From Ruminococcus sp. YE71 (GTDB lineage: Bacteria; Bacillota; Clostridia; Oscillospirales; Ruminococcaceae), in contig NZ_FPIR01000009.1 in assembly GCF_900119155.1 (NCBI RefSeq), positions 62,001 through 126,000 on the forward strand: 64,000 bases of DNA, read 5' to 3'. Positions 35,194-43,458 of the stretch are shown here, in pieces (position 1 is the stretch's first letter; each line of letters starts with the position of its first letter). Below the pieces are notes generated by a model, which saw nothing but the letters and a program-made list of their open reading frames with translations, was not told the DNA's origin and made no database searches. A program made the position numbers and the translations under genes.

Positions 35194-38100
35194 TTATGCC
35201 TCCTTGTCCATTGGCTTGATAGCTGCCAGAAGCTGCCCCGAGTTCACCTGCTCGCCTGTTTTTACGAACAGCTTTTTCACGCTGCCCGAGCATCCGCTCT
35301 CGATCGTAAATTCCATCTTCATGCTTTCAAGAACGGCTATCTGCTGTCCTTTCTTAACCTGCTCGTTCTCCCTGACAAGTATCTTCCATACGCTGCCCGG
35401 GATAGACGCATTCACAGCTTCACAGCCGTCGGGGAGCTCTGCTTCCGAAGCTTCGGTGTTGCCCTCGGTCTCCGAAACAAAGTGGTCAAGACCCTGCTCT
35501 CTCCAGCGCTGTCTTTCTTCCTCGAAAGCCTGCTCCTGATGTGCTTTAAAAGCTGCGGCACTTTCGCTGATACTCTCCAGATACTTTTTATACTCGCCGA
35601 GATTGAAGCTCGTTTCTTCTGTCTCGATATCGAATTCGCCGCGCAGAAAGTCCTCTCTGTATCTGAGTATCTCATCTGCCGTGCATGGGTAGAACTTGAT
35701 CTGGTCGAAGAAATTCAGCAGCCAGGGCTTGTCCTTTGTGAAATATTTTGTCTCACGCAGGCGGTTCCACATCTGTATCGTGCGTCCCACGAACTGATAA
35801 CCTCCGGGGCCCTCCATACCGTAAACGCAGAGATATGCGCCTCCGATACCGACCGCATTTTCGGGAGTCCAGGGTCTTGCGGGATTGTATTTTGTCGTCA
35901 CCATCCTGTGTCTCGGGTCGGTGGGAGTAGCAACGGGTGCGCCGAGATAAACGTCGCCAAGACCCATAACGAGATAATTCGCTTCAAACACTATCTTCTT
36001 TACGTCCTCGATGCTGTCAAGACCGTTTATGCGTCTGATGAACTCGGGATTGCTCGGACACCAGGGCGCATCGGGACGTACCGTCTGCTGATAGCGCCTT
36101 GCCGCAAGCTGTGTCTGGGTGTCGTCCCACGAAAGCGGAAGTTTGATTATGCGCGAAGGAACGGTGATGTCGTCAAGATGTTTCAGGCTGTCGTTGACCT
36201 CGATGACCTTCCGTGTCATCTCACGGGTGTCTGTTCTGTCAACGTCAAAATGCACTTGCAGCGAGCGTATGCCTGGGGTCATATCTATGATAGGCAGACC
36301 GAGCTTTTCAAGCTCTCGCATAAGGATATGCGCTCTGAAACGGAGCTCAAGGTCAAGCTCCATCTCGCCGAATTCGATGAGGATGTTTTCCTCACCTGCA
36401 AGACGTATCATGTACTTTGTCCCGCCTGCTTCACCCTGTGCGAGCACCGCGTAGGAAGCATCTATATCAGTCTGTTCGGGAAGCTCGGCGATGATATTGC
36501 CGCATCTGATGTTGTCCTCGACCTTTGTACGGATGTCCTTTGCCTGTTCAAGAGTCAACAGTCTGAAATGCACCTTGTCCCCGGGGTGGAGCTGTCCGAG
36601 TTTCCAGAGCTCGCCCTTTGCCGTCGTTACAGAGCATACAAATCCGCCGAGGCTCGGACCGTCGGGACCTAAGAGTATCGACTGGTCGCCCGTGAGGTCG
36701 AGAGTACCGACCGCATAGGCGTTATCGTGGATATTCGACGGGTGCAGTCCTGCTTCACCGCCGTCCTCTCTTACCCACTGAGGGATAGGTCCGTTGAGAC
36801 GAACTCCCGTTCTTGCACTGTTGAAATTGACCGTATATTCAGCGGTGGTAAGGGTAGTGAGGTATTCGGGGCTCAGATATTCGGAAGTAGGCTGAGGACC
36901 CGGGATAACTCCTATCGTCCACTCGTTGGTTATCTTCGGCATAAACTTAACATCGTAGGACGCCGAACTGTCTGTGGTGCAGTTCTTTGTGAGTTTCAGC
37001 ACATCACCCGTGCGAAGTGTACGACCGTTGTGACCGCCGAATTTGCCGTCAGCAAAAGTCGATGAGCTGTTCATCACCTTCGGTACGTCGATACCGCCGC
37101 TGACCAGCAGATAAGTCCTCATACCAGTCTTGCAGGCCGAGAATTTCAGCACCTGCATAGGTTCGGCGGTGATGACCTTGTACATACCGACCGCCTTGCC
37201 GTCAAGTTCGGCGTACATATCCGCGCCCGTGATACAAAAGGAAGTCCTTGTTCTGAAACGGTAGCCGCCGCCTCTTAACGTCATTTCCAGTCCCGCTGTG
37301 TTCACATCGTTGCCCAGCAGGACATTACCTATCCTGAAGCTGTAGTTATCCATCGCACCGCAGGGCGGTACACCGACAGTCCAGTAGCCCTTCATACCAT
37401 AGCAGTCCTGAACGGTGGTCTGGACTCCGCCGTCAAGCACTTCGAGGGCATTTTCTTCGGGAGCGAATCCCTCCAGCATCTTTGTGTAAAGACTGCCGCT
37501 GCCGTATTCCTCCGTGCTGATGAGAGCGCTGAGATAGGAAAGATTGTTGGTCACGCCGTAGATCTTCGAGCCCTCAAGCACGCTCTTCATTTTTTCCAGA
37601 GCTTCACCGCGGTCTTTTCCGTAAACGATGAGCTTTGCAAGCATCGGGTCGTAAAGCGATGATATCTCGATGTTCTTTCTGATCCACGTTTCAACTCTCG
37701 CTTCATCCGAGAACACAACATCGTCGATCTTTCCGCCCGATGGTCTGAAATTGTTCAGGCAGTCCTCGGCATATACTCTGACCTCGATGGAATGACCGCG
37801 CGGCTCGATATCCCTGTCGATGCCTTTAAGCTCCCCTGCGGCTTCCTTTATCATCCACTCCACAAGGTCGATACCCGTGACTTCCTCGGTGATGCCGTGC
37901 TCGACCTGTAGGCGGGTATTGACTTCAAGGAAATAAAAGCGCTCCTCGTTCTCATCGTAGAGGAATTCTATCGTACCCGCGTTACGGTAGCCTATGGAGC
38001 TTGCAAGGCTTCTTGCCGCCTTGTACATCTTCTCTCTTACATGAGACGGGAAATTCGGCGCGGGGGATTCCTCGACCACCTTCTGATTACGCCGCTGTAC

Positions 38101-38787
38101 CGAGCAGTCACGCTCACCCAGCAGGGCGATCTCGCCGTATCCGTTGCCGAAGATCTGTACCTCGATATGTCTTGCACGTCGGATGTATTTCTCGATGAAC
38201 ACTCCCGCATCGCTGAAATTGCTCTCGGCAAGGTGGCAGACCTTATCATATGACGCTCTCAGGTCATCTTCATTCTCGCTGATGCTGATACCGATACCGC
38301 CGCCGCCTGCTGTACTTTTTATCATTACGGGATAACCGATCTCGGCAGCGGCTCTGACGGCCTCATCAAGTCCGCTCAGAAGCCCCGTTCCCGAAAGCAG
38401 CGGCACGCCGGCTTTCTCCGCGATCTCTCTTGCGGAATGCTTTAATCCGAACAGCTTTATCTGCTCCGCTGTCGGTCCGATGAATCTGATACCGTGCTTT
38501 TCACATTCCGCCGCAAGCTCTGTATTTTCGCTCAGGAAGCCGTATCCCGGGTGGATAGCCTCCGCACCTGTGGATACAGCCGCATCGATTATCTTGCCGA
38601 TGTCGAGATATGTGTCCTTCGCACTGCCCGCACCGAGATAAACAGCTTCATCAGCACTTGAAACATGAAGGCTGTCCCTGTCCTTCTTTGAATATACAGC
38701 CACGCTCCCGATGCCCATTTTTCTGAGCGTCCGTTCTATCCTGACCGCTATCGCACCACGGTTAGCGATAAGTACTTTCTTGAACAT
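35194..38787 (-). CDS. Biotin-dependent urea/guanidine carboxylase
   Basis: 1197 residues, normal length. Order: biotin carboxylase (about 1-445; IANRGAIAVRI, ATP-grasp loop TAGGGGIGI, FLEVNTRLQVEH), AHS2-type and AHS1-type carboxyltransferase halves (about 465-1010; GYWTVGVPPCGAMDNYSFR and KYNPARPWTPENAVGIGG), a linker, and a C-terminal biotinyl domain with VLESMKMEF (biotin Lys in the second MK). Enzymes of this build were long called urea carboxylase; those next to the two 'urea-carboxylase-associated' proteins have been shown in several bacteria to act on guanidine. The 39 kb partners here favour guanidine. Start follows AAGGAGTGAG. Confidence 0.9.
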   Translation of the reverse strand: MFKKVLIANRGAIAVRIERTLRKMGIGSVAVYSKKDRDSLHVSSADEAVYLGAGSAKDTYLDIGKIIDAAVSTGAEAIHPGYGFLSENTELAAECEKHGIRFIGPTAEQIKLFGLKHSAREIAEKAGVPLLSGTGLLSGLDEAVRAAAEIGYPVMIKSTAGGGGIGISISENEDDLRASYDKVCHLAESNFSDAGVFIEKYIRRARHIEVQIFGNGYGEIALLGERDCSVQRRNQKVVEESPAPNFPSHVREKMYKAARSLASSIGYRNAGTIEFLYDENEERFYFLEVNTRLQVEHGITEEVTGIDLVEWMIKEAAGELKGIDRDIEPRGHSIEVRVYAEDCLNNFRPSGGKIDDVVFSDEARVETWIRKNIEISSLYDPMLAKLIVYGKDRGEALEKMKSVLEGSKIYGVTNNLSYLSALISTEEYGSGSLYTKMLEGFAPEENALEVLDGGVQTTVQDCYGMKGYWTVGVPPCGAMDNYSFRIGNVLLGNDVNTAGLEMTLRGGGYRFRTRTSFCITGADMYAELDGKAVGMYKVITAEPMQVLKFSACKTGMRTYLLVSGGIDVPKVMNSSSTFADGKFGGHNGRTLRTGDVLKLTKNCTTDSSASYDVKFMPKITNEWTIGVIPGPQPTSEYLSPEYLTTLTTAEYTVNFNSARTGVRLNGPIPQWVREDGGEAGLHPSNIHDNAYAVGTLDLTGDQSILLGPDGPSLGGFVCSVTTAKGELWKLGQLHPGDKVHFRLLTLEQAKDIRTKVEDNIRCGNIIAELPEQTDIDASYAVLAQGEAGGTKYMIRLAGEENILIEFGEMELDLELRFRAHILMRELEKLGLPIIDMTPGIRSLQVHFDVDRTDTREMTRKVIEVNDSLKHLDDITVPSRIIKLPLSWDDTQTQLAARRYQQTVRPDAPWCPSNPEFIRRINGLDSIEDVKKIVFEANYLVMGLGDVYLGAPVATPTDPRHRMVTTKYNPARPWTPENAVGIGGAYLCVYGMEGPGGYQFVGRTIQMWNRLRETKYFTKDKPWLLNFFDQIKFYPCTADEILRYREDFLRGEFDIETEETSFNLGEYKKYLESISESAAAFKAHQEQAFEEERQRWREQGLDHFVSETEGNTEASEAELPDGCEAVNASIPGSVWKILVRENEQVKKGQQIAVLESMKMEFTIESGCSGSVKKLFVKTGEQVNSGQLLAAIKPMDKEA

Positions 38788-38793
38788 AGTATC

Positions 38794-39456
38794 TCACTCC
38801 TTATCCTGATCCCAGATCAGCAGCCTTACGGGTGTCGGGTTGTAGGCGTTGCAGGGATTGTTTAGCTGAGGACAGTTACTGATAAGCACCATAACGTGCT
38901 CCAGCGCCTTCATCTCAACATATTTTCCGGGTGCTGAAACACCGTCATCAAATTTCAGTCCGCCCTCTCGGGTGACAGGCACGTTCATGAAGAAATTGAT
39001 ATTCGGCGCAAGGTCACGCTTTCTGATATCTGCCGCCGTATTGTCTGCAAGCTGTAACATGAAGCTGTCACGGCAGTTGTGCATATATCTCTTCTCCCTT
39101 GCGTACCTGACGGTATTGCTCTGAGACGAGCAGGCACCGCCGAGCGTATCATGTCTGCCTGTTTTATCAGCTGTGATCTCAAGCAGCGGCTTGCCCGATT
39201 CGGCTCTGAGGATACTGCCTGTGGTAAGGTAGATGTTCTTCTGCATGACGATCGTCTGAACTGCGCTGTAATGGTCTGACGGGTCTGTCATGTCATAGAA
39301 TGTGGTATCCACCGCCTGATTTCCCTCTAAGTCGAGAATGCGGAAGGTCTGTCCCCGTTTAAGCTCATGCATCCAGCCGAGCCCTGCGTCGAGCACCTCA
39401 TCATATACCGCATCTTCTATTTTTAACGTGCTGTCCTTTTCTGCAAAACCAAACAT
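38794..39456 (-). CDS. Urea-carboxylase-associated protein 2, probable carboxyguanidine deiminase subunit
   Basis: 220 residues of the DUF1989 family. Visible: [61 protein letters not shown], and a late Cys-rich end [20 protein letters not shown]. In characterised guanidine pathways the two proteins of this type (CgdA and CgdB) form the heteromeric deiminase that turns carboxyguanidine into allophanate. Start follows AGGAGG, 15 bases after the sister gene, and six bases separate it from the carboxylase gene. Assignment as CgdA or CgdB is left open. Confidence 0.85.
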   Translation of the reverse strand: MFGFAEKDSTLKIEDAVYDEVLDAGLGWMHELKRGQTFRILDLEGNQAVDTTFYDMTDPSDHYSAVQTIVMQKNIYLTTGSILRAESGKPLLEITADKTGRHDTLGGACSSQSNTVRYAREKRYMHNCRDSFMLQLADNTAADIRKRDLAPNINFFMNVPVTREGGLKFDDGVSAPGKYVEMKALEHVMVLISNCPQLNNPCNAYNPTPVRLLIWDQDKE

Positions 39457-39471
39457 TTTCCTGTCCTCCTG

Positions 39472-40191
39472 TCAGATACCCAAAAGATTGTTATAATCCC
39501 AGGTGTTTTCAAAAGCTCTGTAATTCTCGTCCCTGAAATTCACACAGTAGTCTGTGAGATCAACGGGCGGAGCGTCATATACCTCCATAGTGACGGGCAC
39601 CGACGGATATTTTTCGGAAGCATCCAGCGGATTCGGCGTGTTGGAAGCCACGAACAGGATATCCATCTCAGTCCTGAGAGTTACCGTAGCACCTGCCTTA
39701 CAATGGTCGGGAACGTGATGCATACTGCCGTCATCATCGACATACACCTTCGAGAAGAGATTGACGCACGGCACTATATCGCGCTTGCCCATGTTGTTCC
39801 TCACAAGCTCGACCTTGAAATTCTCCTCGCCGCAGCGCAGATAATCGTTGCCCTGCTGCTGATATGTGGTCTTGCCGTACTTCTCATCGGTAAGAAGTCT
39901 TGTAGTGTGTCCCGAGATGGTATCATGCCAGCCGAGACTATCCTCAACGATGCTTGCAAGAACTCTGCCGTTGTCGCTCATCAGCACATTTCCTCTTGTC
40001 AGATGCGCCGTATATTGTGCTTTCAGCGTGTCGGGCATATTGTAGCGCTCCGAAGTATCGCGCATATTATAGAGAAGCACCGAAAGGTTCGCATTGTCGC
40101 CCAGCGCCTTGAAGTGAATGTACTTTCCCTTTCCGATGAATCCCGACCATTTCTCTCCCGCTCTGAAATCCTTTTCAAATATCTTTTGCAT
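39472..40191 (-). CDS. Urea-carboxylase-associated protein 1, probable carboxyguanidine deiminase subunit
   Basis: 239 residues from ATG 40191 (MQKIFEKDFRAGEKW). AGGGAGG lies eight bases upstream, which rules out the in-frame TTG at 40212 inside that site. DUF1989 family: KYIHFKALGDNANLSVLLYN, DNGRVLASIVEDSLGWHDT, CVNLFSKVYVDDDGS, ASNTPNPLDA. First gene of the operon UCA1-UCA2-carboxylase-allophanate hydrolase-NifI1-NifI2-permease-ATPase-binding protein. The pathway would be guanidine to carboxyguanidine to allophanate to ammonia and CO2. The promoter and a leader terminator lie directly upstream. Confidence 0.85.
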   Translation of the reverse strand: MQKIFEKDFRAGEKWSGFIGKGKYIHFKALGDNANLSVLLYNMRDTSERYNMPDTLKAQYTAHLTRGNVLMSDNGRVLASIVEDSLGWHDTISGHTTRLLTDEKYGKTTYQQQGNDYLRCGEENFKVELVRNNMGKRDIVPCVNLFSKVYVDDDGSMHHVPDHCKAGATVTLRTEMDILFVASNTPNPLDASEKYPSVPVTMEVYDAPPVDLTDYCVNFRDENYRAFENTWDYNNLLGI

Positions 40192-40210
40192 GATCTGTTC
40201 CTCCCTGAAC

Positions 40211-40294
40211 AAAAATAAGGGGCTTCGGCAGCCGTTCTGCCAAAGCCCCTTTGCTTTATGTGCTTATTTTACCACAAAAAGCGTTCCGAAACAA
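40211..40294 (-). promoter_or_regulatory. Promoter and leader terminator of the guanidine-carboxylase operon
   Basis: TTGTTT (40289-40294), 17 bases, TAAAAT (40266-40271). From about +9 a 15-bp hairpin AAGGGGCTTTGGCAG / CTGCCGAAGCCCCTT (40217-40251) with loop AACGG is followed by ATTTTTG and then the AGGGAGG ribosome binding site. As transcription passes a finished terminator before the first gene, premature termination must be relieved somehow. The loop holds ACGG, the nucleotides of guanidine-II hairpin loops, but there is one hairpin, not two. AGCAAA precedes the stem as in the two sister leaders. Confidence 0.65.
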
Positions 40295-40362
40295 TTGTCT
40301 TTTATTCTGATTTTTAATCCGTCTTTCTCATACTAAAGTATGACTGACGGTACTGCACGGTA

Positions 40363-41124
40363 TCATTTTTCATTGAATATCATGTTGATAAGCTGTGCCC
40401 TGCTGTTCACTCCCGTTTTGGTGTAGATATTATAGATATGCGTTTTGACGGTCGAAAGACTGACTGCGAGCATATCACTTATGCCTGAATTCGAGAAGCC
40501 CGAGCAAAGCAGTTTAAGCACTTCCGTCTCACGCAGGGTGAGCTCGAATTTTTCGGCGGCGTCTTCAAAAAACTTGTCATTCGTGTTGATGCCGTCATTT
40601 GATGACAAGTGTTTTTTCAGCATATTTTCTATGTGGAATTTCAGAATATCCAGGATATAAATATCCTTTTCGGTGAAGTCGCCCATATTTATGCTTTTGA
40701 ACAGGCTCAGTATCCCTATCAGCTTTCCGTTATGTATAATAAGAAGTCCGCAGCCGAACTGTCCTCCTATCACTTCAAGAAAATTTTTGTAAAAGGATGT
40801 CTCACGGCGCATTTCCTCGCTGACTATCTTTGTATCCTGAAAAATGGTGGTCTCGATAGATATTTCAAAAAGATAGCGCAGGTAATCGTCATCGAAGTAA
40901 TAGCTGATATACTTCCTGATGATCTTTTCATCCATCCCGACGAAGAAAGACATATCTTCTCTGATATGCTCATTGTCATCAAGCAGAGTTATATATCCTT
41001 TTGAATAGTGTATCAGCGAATGCAAGACGTTCATGATACGCTGAAACAAAATATGTATATCATCTATAGAATAAAGTTCCAGCAGTATATTGTTTATCGT
41101 TATCCATTCTCTCTCAGAAAGCAT
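40363..41124 (-). CDS. GAF-like sensor with LuxR-type HTH
   Basis: 253 residues. The N-terminal part (about 15-165) looks like a GAF-type sensory domain: IHILFQRIMNVLHSLIHYSKG, then GGQFGCGLLIIHNGKLIGILSL near 120-145. The C-terminal domain has the LuxR/GerE signature LTLRETEVLKLLCSGFSNSG and LAVSLSTVKTHIYNIYTKTG. It is read in the same direction as the guanidine-carboxylase operon, directly upstream, so it is the likely local regulator, with a small molecule (guanidine, urea, a nitrogen signal) as possible ligand. Its own leader contains a terminator like those of the operon and the FUSC-HAD gene. Confidence 0.85.
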   Translation of the reverse strand: MLSEREWITINNILLELYSIDDIHILFQRIMNVLHSLIHYSKGYITLLDDNEHIREDMSFFVGMDEKIIRKYISYYFDDDYLRYLFEISIETTIFQDTKIVSEEMRRETSFYKNFLEVIGGQFGCGLLIIHNGKLIGILSLFKSINMGDFTEKDIYILDILKFHIENMLKKHLSSNDGINTNDKFFEDAAEKFELTLRETEVLKLLCSGFSNSGISDMLAVSLSTVKTHIYNIYTKTGVNSRAQLINMIFNEK

Positions 41125-41141
41125 ATTTATATCCCCATTTC

Positions 41142-41222
41142 AAAAAAATAAAAAAGACGCCGGTTCAGTGAACACAGCGTCTTTGCTCCATATATTATAT
41201 ATTAAAACAGTCCATTTGTCAA
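41142..41222 (-). promoter_or_regulatory. Promoter and leader terminator of the LuxR-type gene
   Basis: TTGACA (41217-41222), 17 bases, TATAAT (41194-41199). A hairpin AAAGACGC (41177-41184) / GCGTCTTT (41153-41160) with inner GTTC-ACT-GAAC begins about four bases into the RNA and is followed by TTTTTTATTTTTTT, all before the start at 41124. GAGCAAAG leads into the stem, as at the other two leaders. Confidence 0.65.
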
Positions 41223-41470
41223 TGTCGATATTATTAATTGCAATTAAATGATTTTTGGAGGGCGTCAGTATGTCGGAAAAGTATCGGACGGAAGGTCAGC
41301 AGATATCGTGCTGTAATAAACGAGGTCGTGAACAGAGAAGTGACATCGCCCCTGCGGTCGTACTTTTTGCCGACAGGTCGGAGTTGGGCTGAAATATTAC
41401 CCAAAAATAATTATTGAAAAAAATCCGGAAAATATCTTGACAATTGCCTGATAAAATATTATATTTTTTA

Positions 41471-41860
41471 ACAAAAGGCTTAAGCTATTTTGCAGTGGCG
41501 GCGCTCTGTCTGAAAGCACATCTATCACTGCGAACGCTCCGGATATCATTCCGACTCCTTTCGGAGAGACTATTACCGATAAAACGACCGAGCTTAATAA
41601 TAAGGTTTACTTTGTTGAAAACGACGTCGAGGTATCTTCGCTGACAGTTAAGGGCGATGCGAGCATACAGATAGATGACGGCTGCATCCTGACCGTTAAG
41701 GATGGTATAACGGTTGAAGCAACGGGCGGCACCTGCGCACCAACAAAGCAGGCGGTGTCGGCATACGCGGCAGTCTCGAAGTCCGCAGCGGTACTGTAAT
41801 AGCAAAAGGTGCTGACAGCGGCAGCTCTTGTAGATTCCGCAGGCGCAGGCTTATCGTGAG
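41471..41860 (+). pseudogene. Frameshifted remnant of a secreted repeat protein
   Basis: One frame reads SITANAPDIIPTPFGETITD, then KVYFVENDVEVSSLTVKGDA and IQIDDGCILTVKDGITVEAT, typical of the N-terminal part of large secreted Ruminococcus proteins (signal peptide end plus beta-helix-like repeats). After 41735 the fitting continuation is in another frame (AGGVGIRGSLEVRSGTVIAKG), so there is a frameshift, and no start codon with ribosome binding site exists. It stops at about 41860, where an unrelated fragment begins on the other strand. A dead gene piece. Confidence 0.55.
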
Positions 41861-42005
41861 TTTTGAAATATTCTTCCTGTATTTCGGGTGGGTAATTGTC
41901 GATCTGAATATTGTTCCTGCCGCTTGTTGCTGCAAAGCAGACAACCGTAAAGATCGCCGCAAACACAAGCATTTCGATGACTATAACTGCGATATCATTA
42001 CTATC
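41840..42005 (-). pseudogene. N-terminal fragment of a membrane protein
   Basis: Minus-strand frame reading DIAVIVIEMLVFAAIFTVVC then SGRNNIQIDNYPPEIQEEYF and KTHDKP: one hydrophobic helix followed by NYPPEIQEEYF, a phrase found after the first helix of some Firmicute multi-pass membrane proteins. It then runs into the antisense of the secreted-protein remnant, so the rest is missing. No ribosome binding site. Probably a breakpoint product. Confidence 0.45.
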
Positions 42006-42045
42006 CCTTCCCGCATACTTTTCTCAATGATCTCAGCGGAAACGA

Positions 42046-42825
42046 TCACCACCTGAATACTGCGAGTCTGTTGTTCATATTCTTCCCGACGATCGCGAAC
42101 AGCCTGCCCCTGACGGAGTATTTCTTCATCTCCTCGTTGTAGCTTCGTTCCAGTACCAGCTTCATTCTCGGCTCAAGGTCGAGGTATTCCCTGCCCGACT
42201 TTGTTCCCCAGCCGAAGGTGGCGTTAGTATGCTTGACTGCATCATGGTGCTTTCCGTGCTTTTCGAGAAACGGCGAGTGCAGCTCCGCAAGCAGATAGCC
42301 GTGTCCGAAGCTGTTACAGAGCATATTGAGACAGGTCTTTACCTGCTCCTTTGAAAAGTATTCCAGCACACCCTCCATGACGATGATGTTCATATCCTTC
42401 TTCGGGAACTGCGCCGTCCAATCGCTTTCAAGGGCGCTGCCGTCGAGCATGGTGCAGCGGTCTCTGTCCTCGTACACCTTTCTGCGGACGGCGATCTGGT
42501 CGGACAGGTCAACGTCGAACCAGGTGAGCCTGCCGTTGTCCACCTGCGAGAATTTGTCATCGAATCCGCAGCCGAGATTGATGCACAGCGCATCGGGATG
42601 CTTTTTCAGCAGTTTGATAAGCACGTCACGGAACATTATCGTCCTCGCCACAACGCCCTCATGGGACAAAAACGGGTCGTATTTGCTGACGTCCACGCCG
42701 AGAGTTTCGATTATCTCCTTCGCCTTTTCGTCCCTGATCCTTGCGTTCGTTCGTGCTGTTTCGCTCGCCTTTATCGCCAGCGGGATAAGCGCAGTTTCCT
42801 GAATGTCTCCGAATCTCAAATCCAT
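42046..42825 (-). CDS. SAM-dependent O-methyltransferase, leucine-carboxyl-methyltransferase/TcmP type
   Basis: 259 residues. ICINLGCGFDDKF-type SAM loop (here LCINLGCGFDDKFSQ), then TWFDVDLSDQIAVRR and NIIVMEGVLEYFSKEQVK, the layout of the PPM/LCMT family, whose bacterial members (TcmP type) methylate hydroxyl or carboxyl groups of polyketides. The N-terminal TALIPLAIKASETAR is also typical. Last gene of an operon (alpha/beta hydrolase, AKR, GNAT, methyltransferase) driven by a GTTAGC-box promoter, so it could tailor the product of the adjacent NRPS/PKS cluster. Start follows AGGTCAATT, a weak site. Confidence 0.8.
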   Translation of the reverse strand: MDLRFGDIQETALIPLAIKASETARTNARIRDEKAKEIIETLGVDVSKYDPFLSHEGVVARTIMFRDVLIKLLKKHPDALCINLGCGFDDKFSQVDNGRLTWFDVDLSDQIAVRRKVYEDRDRCTMLDGSALESDWTAQFPKKDMNIIVMEGVLEYFSKEQVKTCLNMLCNSFGHGYLLAELHSPFLEKHGKHHDAVKHTNATFGWGTKSGREYLDLEPRMKLVLERSYNEEMKKYSVRGRLFAIVGKNMNNRLAVFRW

Positions 42826-42838
42826 AATTGACCTCTTT

Positions 42839-43456
42839 CTATTCCTTAGTGTCGTATATCAGATCGTATATCTTCGCACCTGCGGCTGTCCGTGTCTGTT
42901 CGAGCCTCATACCGAGGTGTATATACCTGTCACACTTACCCTTGGCGTCTGTGTCAAGAATACACGGGCAGTTCTTGTTATCTGCCATTTTGAAAGCATA
43001 GGTCAGCAGTTTCCGCATATAGCCCTGCCCCTGATGCTCCTTGGTGACGATCAGCATTTCGACCTTGACATATTTCTGCTTCTTCTTTTTCAGGCGCTGT
43101 TCCTGAGTTTCCTCGCCGCCGTTGGCTGTCTTTATGAAGGAAAACAGCTTGCGCCAGCCGCCCATGGCATTTTTCATGCCCCGCGCCATCTTCACGATGC
43201 TGAAAAAACCGGGGTGATTGCCGTCCGTATCGGTAATGAGGATGTATCCCTCACCGCCGTCTGTACTGTAGAAAGTGCCGCTTTCGATGCCTGCCACCAC
43301 AAACGTCCGCATATAGTCCGTCATCGCCTGCCTGCTCTGAAAGAACGGCTTCAGTCCGCCCTCTCCGTCCTCGTATGGGTAATCCCAGAAGGATTCGCCG
43401 ATCAGTGCGGCTATCTCGTCGATCTTTTCCTTCGGGAGCGACCTTATTCTTCGCAT
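42839..43456 (-). CDS. GNAT-family N-acetyltransferase
   Basis: 205 residues. The acetyl-CoA loop is in KVEMLIVTKEHQGQGYMRKLL (Q/RxxGxG/A as QGQGYM) after the central strands (TFYSTDGGEGYILITDTDGN). The C-terminal part (CPCILDTDAKGKCDRYIHLGM) is the usual end of the fold. It may acetylate an amine of a small molecule; a self-protection or tailoring role is possible given the box-controlled operon. The gene is two bases from the AKR gene. Confidence 0.8.
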   Translation of the reverse strand: MRRIRSLPKEKIDEIAALIGESFWDYPYEDGEGGLKPFFQSRQAMTDYMRTFVVAGIESGTFYSTDGGEGYILITDTDGNHPGFFSIVKMARGMKNAMGGWRKLFSFIKTANGGEETQEQRLKKKKQKYVKVEMLIVTKEHQGQGYMRKLLTYAFKMADNKNCPCILDTDAKGKCDRYIHLGMRLEQTRTAAGAKIYDLIYDTKE

Positions 43457-43458
43457 AC

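Noticed and set aside
35482-36672. A 396-codon open frame on the plus strand
   Set aside because: Antisense to the carboxyltransferase and biotinyl parts of the carboxylase; no family features.
40211-40294. A guanidine-I (ykkC) or guanidine-II riboswitch before the guanidine operon
   Set aside because: The leader is only about 50-70 bases, has none of the ykkC consensus, and a single hairpin with a five-base loop; guanidine-II needs two ACGR hairpins.
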